The translations under genes were made by a program, and so were the position numbers. From Pyropia yezoensis (taxonomy: Eukaryota > Rhodophyta > Bangiophyceae > Bangiales > Bangiaceae), in assembly GCA_009829735.1 (NCBI GenBank), contig CM020618.1:34448894-34512893 (forward strand): DNA of 64,000 nt, written 5' to 3'. Numbering within the stretch: position 1 is the first letter of the stretch; each line of letters opens with the position of its first letter. Below the pieces are notes generated by a model. The model did no database searches. It saw only the letters and a list, made by a program, of their open reading frames with translations, and was not told where the DNA came from. Shown here one piece after another: positions 60,860-64,000 of the stretch.

Positions 60860-63811
60860 ATGGCCTCCTCTGGTGCTCCTTCGTCAGTTACCTGCTGGTA
60901 CTGCCCCCGCCTGTTTAATGGCCAGGCCCAGCGCAGCCGCCACGTCGTCACGGCGGGCGGGACGGGCTTGTCCCAAGCCGACCAGGGGAAGCTTGGCGCT
61001 CTTCTGCTCATGCTGGAGGAGTCATATAACCTCCCCCATGCTCAGCGTCAGATTGCAAGGCGCTTCCCCAAGCCGCAGTCGCTCGTCACGTCTGTCCGTC
61101 GAGAGCAGCGCGGCGTCATGTCGGCCCGCCACTGGATGGAGGGGGGTATCGATATTGCCGGGGTAATGTACAAGTTTTACTTTAGAGACTTGCTGCGGAC
61201 GGCGCTGGACTCCCTCCGCGCGGCGGACAAGATCGTGCTCGTTGGCGCGGCGCTGGACCCCGACCATGACGGTGTGGCCCGCCGCTCGCACACTTTTGAC
61301 TCAGACATCTTTATCCGTGAGCAGGAGGATCTTACGCGGCTGCATGGGGACGCCGCTCGAGTGTTCGGTGTGCAGCTCCACGCGGACGAGGCTGTCGTGT
61401 CTTGGAACGGCGCAAACTACGTGTACCCTGTGCGGGCCCTGGTCATCAACAACCGCGACGGGGGCGGCTCGTGGGAGACAGTTGCGCTGATCCCCCACGT
61501 CGACAAGGTTGTCGGGGACGGCAAGAACGCACGCGCTCGCCTCGCCGTCAGCGACGGGCGGGATGACCTGTTGCAGCGCTGCCTGGCCGTGCTGCTTCGT
61601 GACTTTCTCGAGGCGAGTGAGAATGGAGTGACTGTCGCGCTCCGCACGCAGGGGAACTTCTTCTTCGTTCCCCGCGTGGTCGGCCTCGTCGTCGACCAGG
61701 TCGGGGAGCGCGCGATGCTGGGGTTGATGGGCAGCATGTCGCAGTATAACTGCTCGCATTTCATGGTGCGGCGCGGCGCGTCGTGTCTGACAGGCTGCCC
61801 TTCACCCGCCGAGAGGCCTGTCGTATCCACGCTGGAGGCGCAGCTAGCCGCTGCGCTTGCCCGCGAGTCTGATGGGCGACCCCGCACGCGTCGAGAGCTG
61901 TCCCGCACAATGAGTGCCCTTCCATTCGTCCCTGCGCTAGGCGCGGTGCATGGGCTGGGCACTGGCTCCATGAGCCTGTCCCGCATTGTCTCTTTCGACG
62001 CGCTTCACGTATGGAAGCCGGGCGTCTTTCGGCTGATTGCCCAACGCCTCCCCGCGATGCTTTCCGCCGTATGTGGCAGGTACTCCGCGTTGCAAGGTTC
62101 GGTCGAGAAGACGTTGCTGGTGGCCAACTTGCGCGGGTTTGAGCTGGGCCGCCTTTGTCGCGCGTCGCCGTCGGCACCGGGGTAAGTTCTTGTGCGCCTG
62201 GTGCAGTGTTCGGCTTGTGTTGCATGCTTGTGTTGCATACGCAGCTGTTGAGGGACAGGGAGCGCCCATTCTTGCAGTCGCTGACTACTCGCAATTGCAC
62301 AACCTCTCTGCTTGTTTGCTCTGGTACCACGCGATTGATTGCCTGGTCACAGCTGCTTTGTTCCGACCACAGTCGCGCAGCCCTCCATGAAGGGCCGACA
62401 TTGGCGGCAATTTTTTGTAGAGTGGCCACACATGCTGGCGGGCCTGATTGGGCCGGCATTCTGGCCCATCGGCGGCCACGCACCGCAGGGCTTTGACGGG
62501 ATTCCGGACACTACAGCCGACGCATCTCATGATGAGCGCGAAGCCGCGACGGAGCGGCCTGACGGCGACGACGTGAACGATCTGGAGGTGTCGTCCGAGG
62601 CTCGGAATGTCGTCACCCCCGCTTTTCGTCGAGCGTACGGCAGCATGAAGCTGGAGGACGCCGTGTTGGACATGTTTTGTATGGCAGCCAAGTTGAACGG
62701 CGTTCTCTTCGGGGACAACATGAAGGACCCTACCACGACGAAAGCGACGGATGCGGAGGCGATTGCCACGCTGGCCCGTGAGCTGGGTACCGCCATCCAA
62801 GTGTTGCTGGGTCCTTTGGACACGACTAAACTGCACCGGATCATGTTTCATCTCGCCCAGGAGCTTCAGAATCTGAGCAACCTCTGGGAGGGGGATACCA
62901 GTGAGAACGAGTCGCTGCACAGCTCTTTGAAGCAGATGTTCAAGCGGACCAGCAAGCACTGGGCTACACTGCTCCTGCGGATGCTGAGGTCGGAGGAGAC
63001 CCAGGCGGAGGTGCTGCAGAGCTTGGATCGCGAAGACAGCCGCGCGGAGCGCGACGCCAGTGTGGGTGGAACGGGTCTGAGAGGGCCTGTGCCCGACGAG
63101 GAGGAAGAGGAGGCGCAGCGGCTGCGCATCTTCAGGCGCGGGATTCGAATTACGCTTGCCTCTGTCGCTGCCCACCCTGGTCTGTCGTCGTTGGCTGTTG
63201 CCCTGGGGGTCGACCCGTCCAAGTCGCTGATTGTCGCCAACACCATCATTGTGCGAGCCAAGTTTGAGTGGGGCGCCCGTGGCATCCCCCAGCACATCCG
63301 CGGAGCTGACAGCTTTTGTGGCAGCCCTTGCTACTCGTACATCCAGTGCCGCAACGAAGGGGGGGAGCTGTGCGGGGGGATGGTGCGCGTCGTGCTCCGT
63401 GCAGTTGGCGACGACTTGCGCACTTGCGTCGTGGTCCAGTGCATGCGGCTCGCCCGATCTCGCCGTCGATGTCTCCTGAGCAGGTATGGCTGCCAGCGTC
63501 TTCAGTGGGACTCTGCCCACCGTGACGACGAGTGGCCGCGGTTGGCAGTTCTGGACCCTGCCAATATTTGCCGACTGTGTAGCATCCCTGGCCCCGACTT
63601 GGCGCCAACCCGGGACTACAACCAGAGGGCACCAGGTGCCAGAACACGCCCGCCGTGTGGTGATGGTTGGCGGCCGTGGCCCGTGCCCGGCGCTGGGATG
63701 CGGTGGACTACGCTATCCACACGTGAGAGAGGGATTTCTGATGGGTTTTTGCATACTTGTGAGGGACTTGATTTGAGAGAATTGGAGTGTGAGATTAGTG
63801 AGTGGAAATAG
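60860..63811 (+). CDS. Transposase-like protein with N-terminal zinc-finger-like motif, two exons
   Basis: Exon 1 60860-62181, intron 62182-62352 (171 bp, GTAAGT...CACAG, phase 2), exon 2 62353-63811; about 926 residues. The start MASSGAPSSVTCWYC is preferred over an in-frame ATG at 60788. A C-x2-C...H motif (CWYCPRLFNGQAQRSRH) opens the protein. The middle (SDIFIREQEDLTRLHG, DEAVVSWNGANYVYPVRAL) and later blocks (VSFDALHVWKPGVFRL; KLHRIMFHLAQEL; TSENESLHSSLKQMFKRT) resemble the ordered signatures of large transposases of the CACTA/Plavaka type, though I would not assign a superfamily from this. A Cys-rich C-terminal segment (CGSPCYSYIQC...CGG) may bind zinc. The last 100 residues, from about 63480, may be intronic or UTR. 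Confidence 0.6.
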
Positions 63812-64000
63812 AATTAGTAGTGATAGAGGCCCCCGACCTGACGAGGTTAGACTCGGGTCGGGGCCACTCGGGGTTATGGGGGGGCTACCTGGCCAACTTG
63901 CCGAGGCTCCCCCAGATGCACGTTAAGAGGGACAGCTAGGCGCCCTTGGCCCGCGCCCTCAGGAAAAAGACAACTGCGGGTTTGCTTTCCTCTTCCCCGT
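63812..64000. other. Right edge, nothing assigned
   Basis: No gene. A short stretch (ggggccac, then ggggggctacc, 63862-63890) faintly resembles the sequence at 14861-14884 just upstream of the Ty3/gypsy gag, too short to call. Confidence 0.4.

Noticed and set aside
63855..63895. Similarity of the right edge to the sequence before the Ty3/gypsy gag at 14856-14888
   Set aside because: Only two short G-rich words match; not enough to call another element.

Overview
The window is nuclear DNA of a GC-rich, intron-poor eukaryote. Most genes are single-exon; the few introns I can place are short (171 to 239 bp, GT-AG, donors GTACGT or GTAAGT). Long G or C homopolymers, Ala/Gly/Pro-rich proteins, a plastid-type methionine sulfoxide reductase leader and several families of algal-type retroelements suggest a multicellular alga, most likely a bangiophyte red alga of the Porphyra/Pyropia kind. 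That assignment is inference; no marker gene in the window proves it.

Layout. 1-4548: 3' part of a Ty3/gypsy chromovirus-type retrotransposon (integrase, chromodomain, a 647-codon antisense ORF, 3' LTR). 5556-5885: first exon of a methionine-R-sulfoxide reductase (minus strand), whose later exons are not present. 8149-9494: a two-exon Nit2-type nitrilase/omega-amidase. 10449-12659: a protein with four hnRNP-Q/R-type acidic (NURR) domains. 15001-21221: a second, 5'-truncated and multiply broken copy of the same Ty3/gypsy family with the opposite deletion pattern. 21734-23274: a broken PIF/Harbinger transposase. 28636-32892: an NB-ARC/TPR (NLR-like) gene with ten nearly identical 138-bp TPR units and one in-frame TAG. 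32893-38388: a 5.5-kb GC-triplet desert holding an inverted scrap of the NLR gene. 38389-43796: a complete-looking tyrosine-recombinase (DIRS superorder, PAT/Kangaroo-like) retrotransposon on the minus strand with split direct repeats. 44636-47169: a broken transposon-derived gene. 47170-53978: gene-poor, with a diverged LTR, a direct-repeat pair and a CACTA-like non-autonomous element. 53979-54893: a DUF1295/steroid-5-alpha-reductase-like membrane protein. 56213-58310 and 60860-63811: two divergent two-exon genes, the second with transposase-like signatures, perhaps the two genes of one element.

How it fits together. Host genes (MsrB, nitrilase, NURR-domain protein, NLR-TPR, DUF1295 reductase) are islands in transposon debris. 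At least five element classes are present. The most unusual signals are (i) a very dense set of short perfect hyphenated palindromes through the whole Ty3/gypsy family, in both the sense pol genes and the antisense ORF, (ii) the A1-ORFs-B1-A2-B2 architecture of the YR retroelement, (iii) the antisense ORF present in one Ty3/gypsy copy and precisely deleted from the other, and (iv) single nonsense codons interrupting otherwise open frames in several unrelated elements and in the NLR gene.
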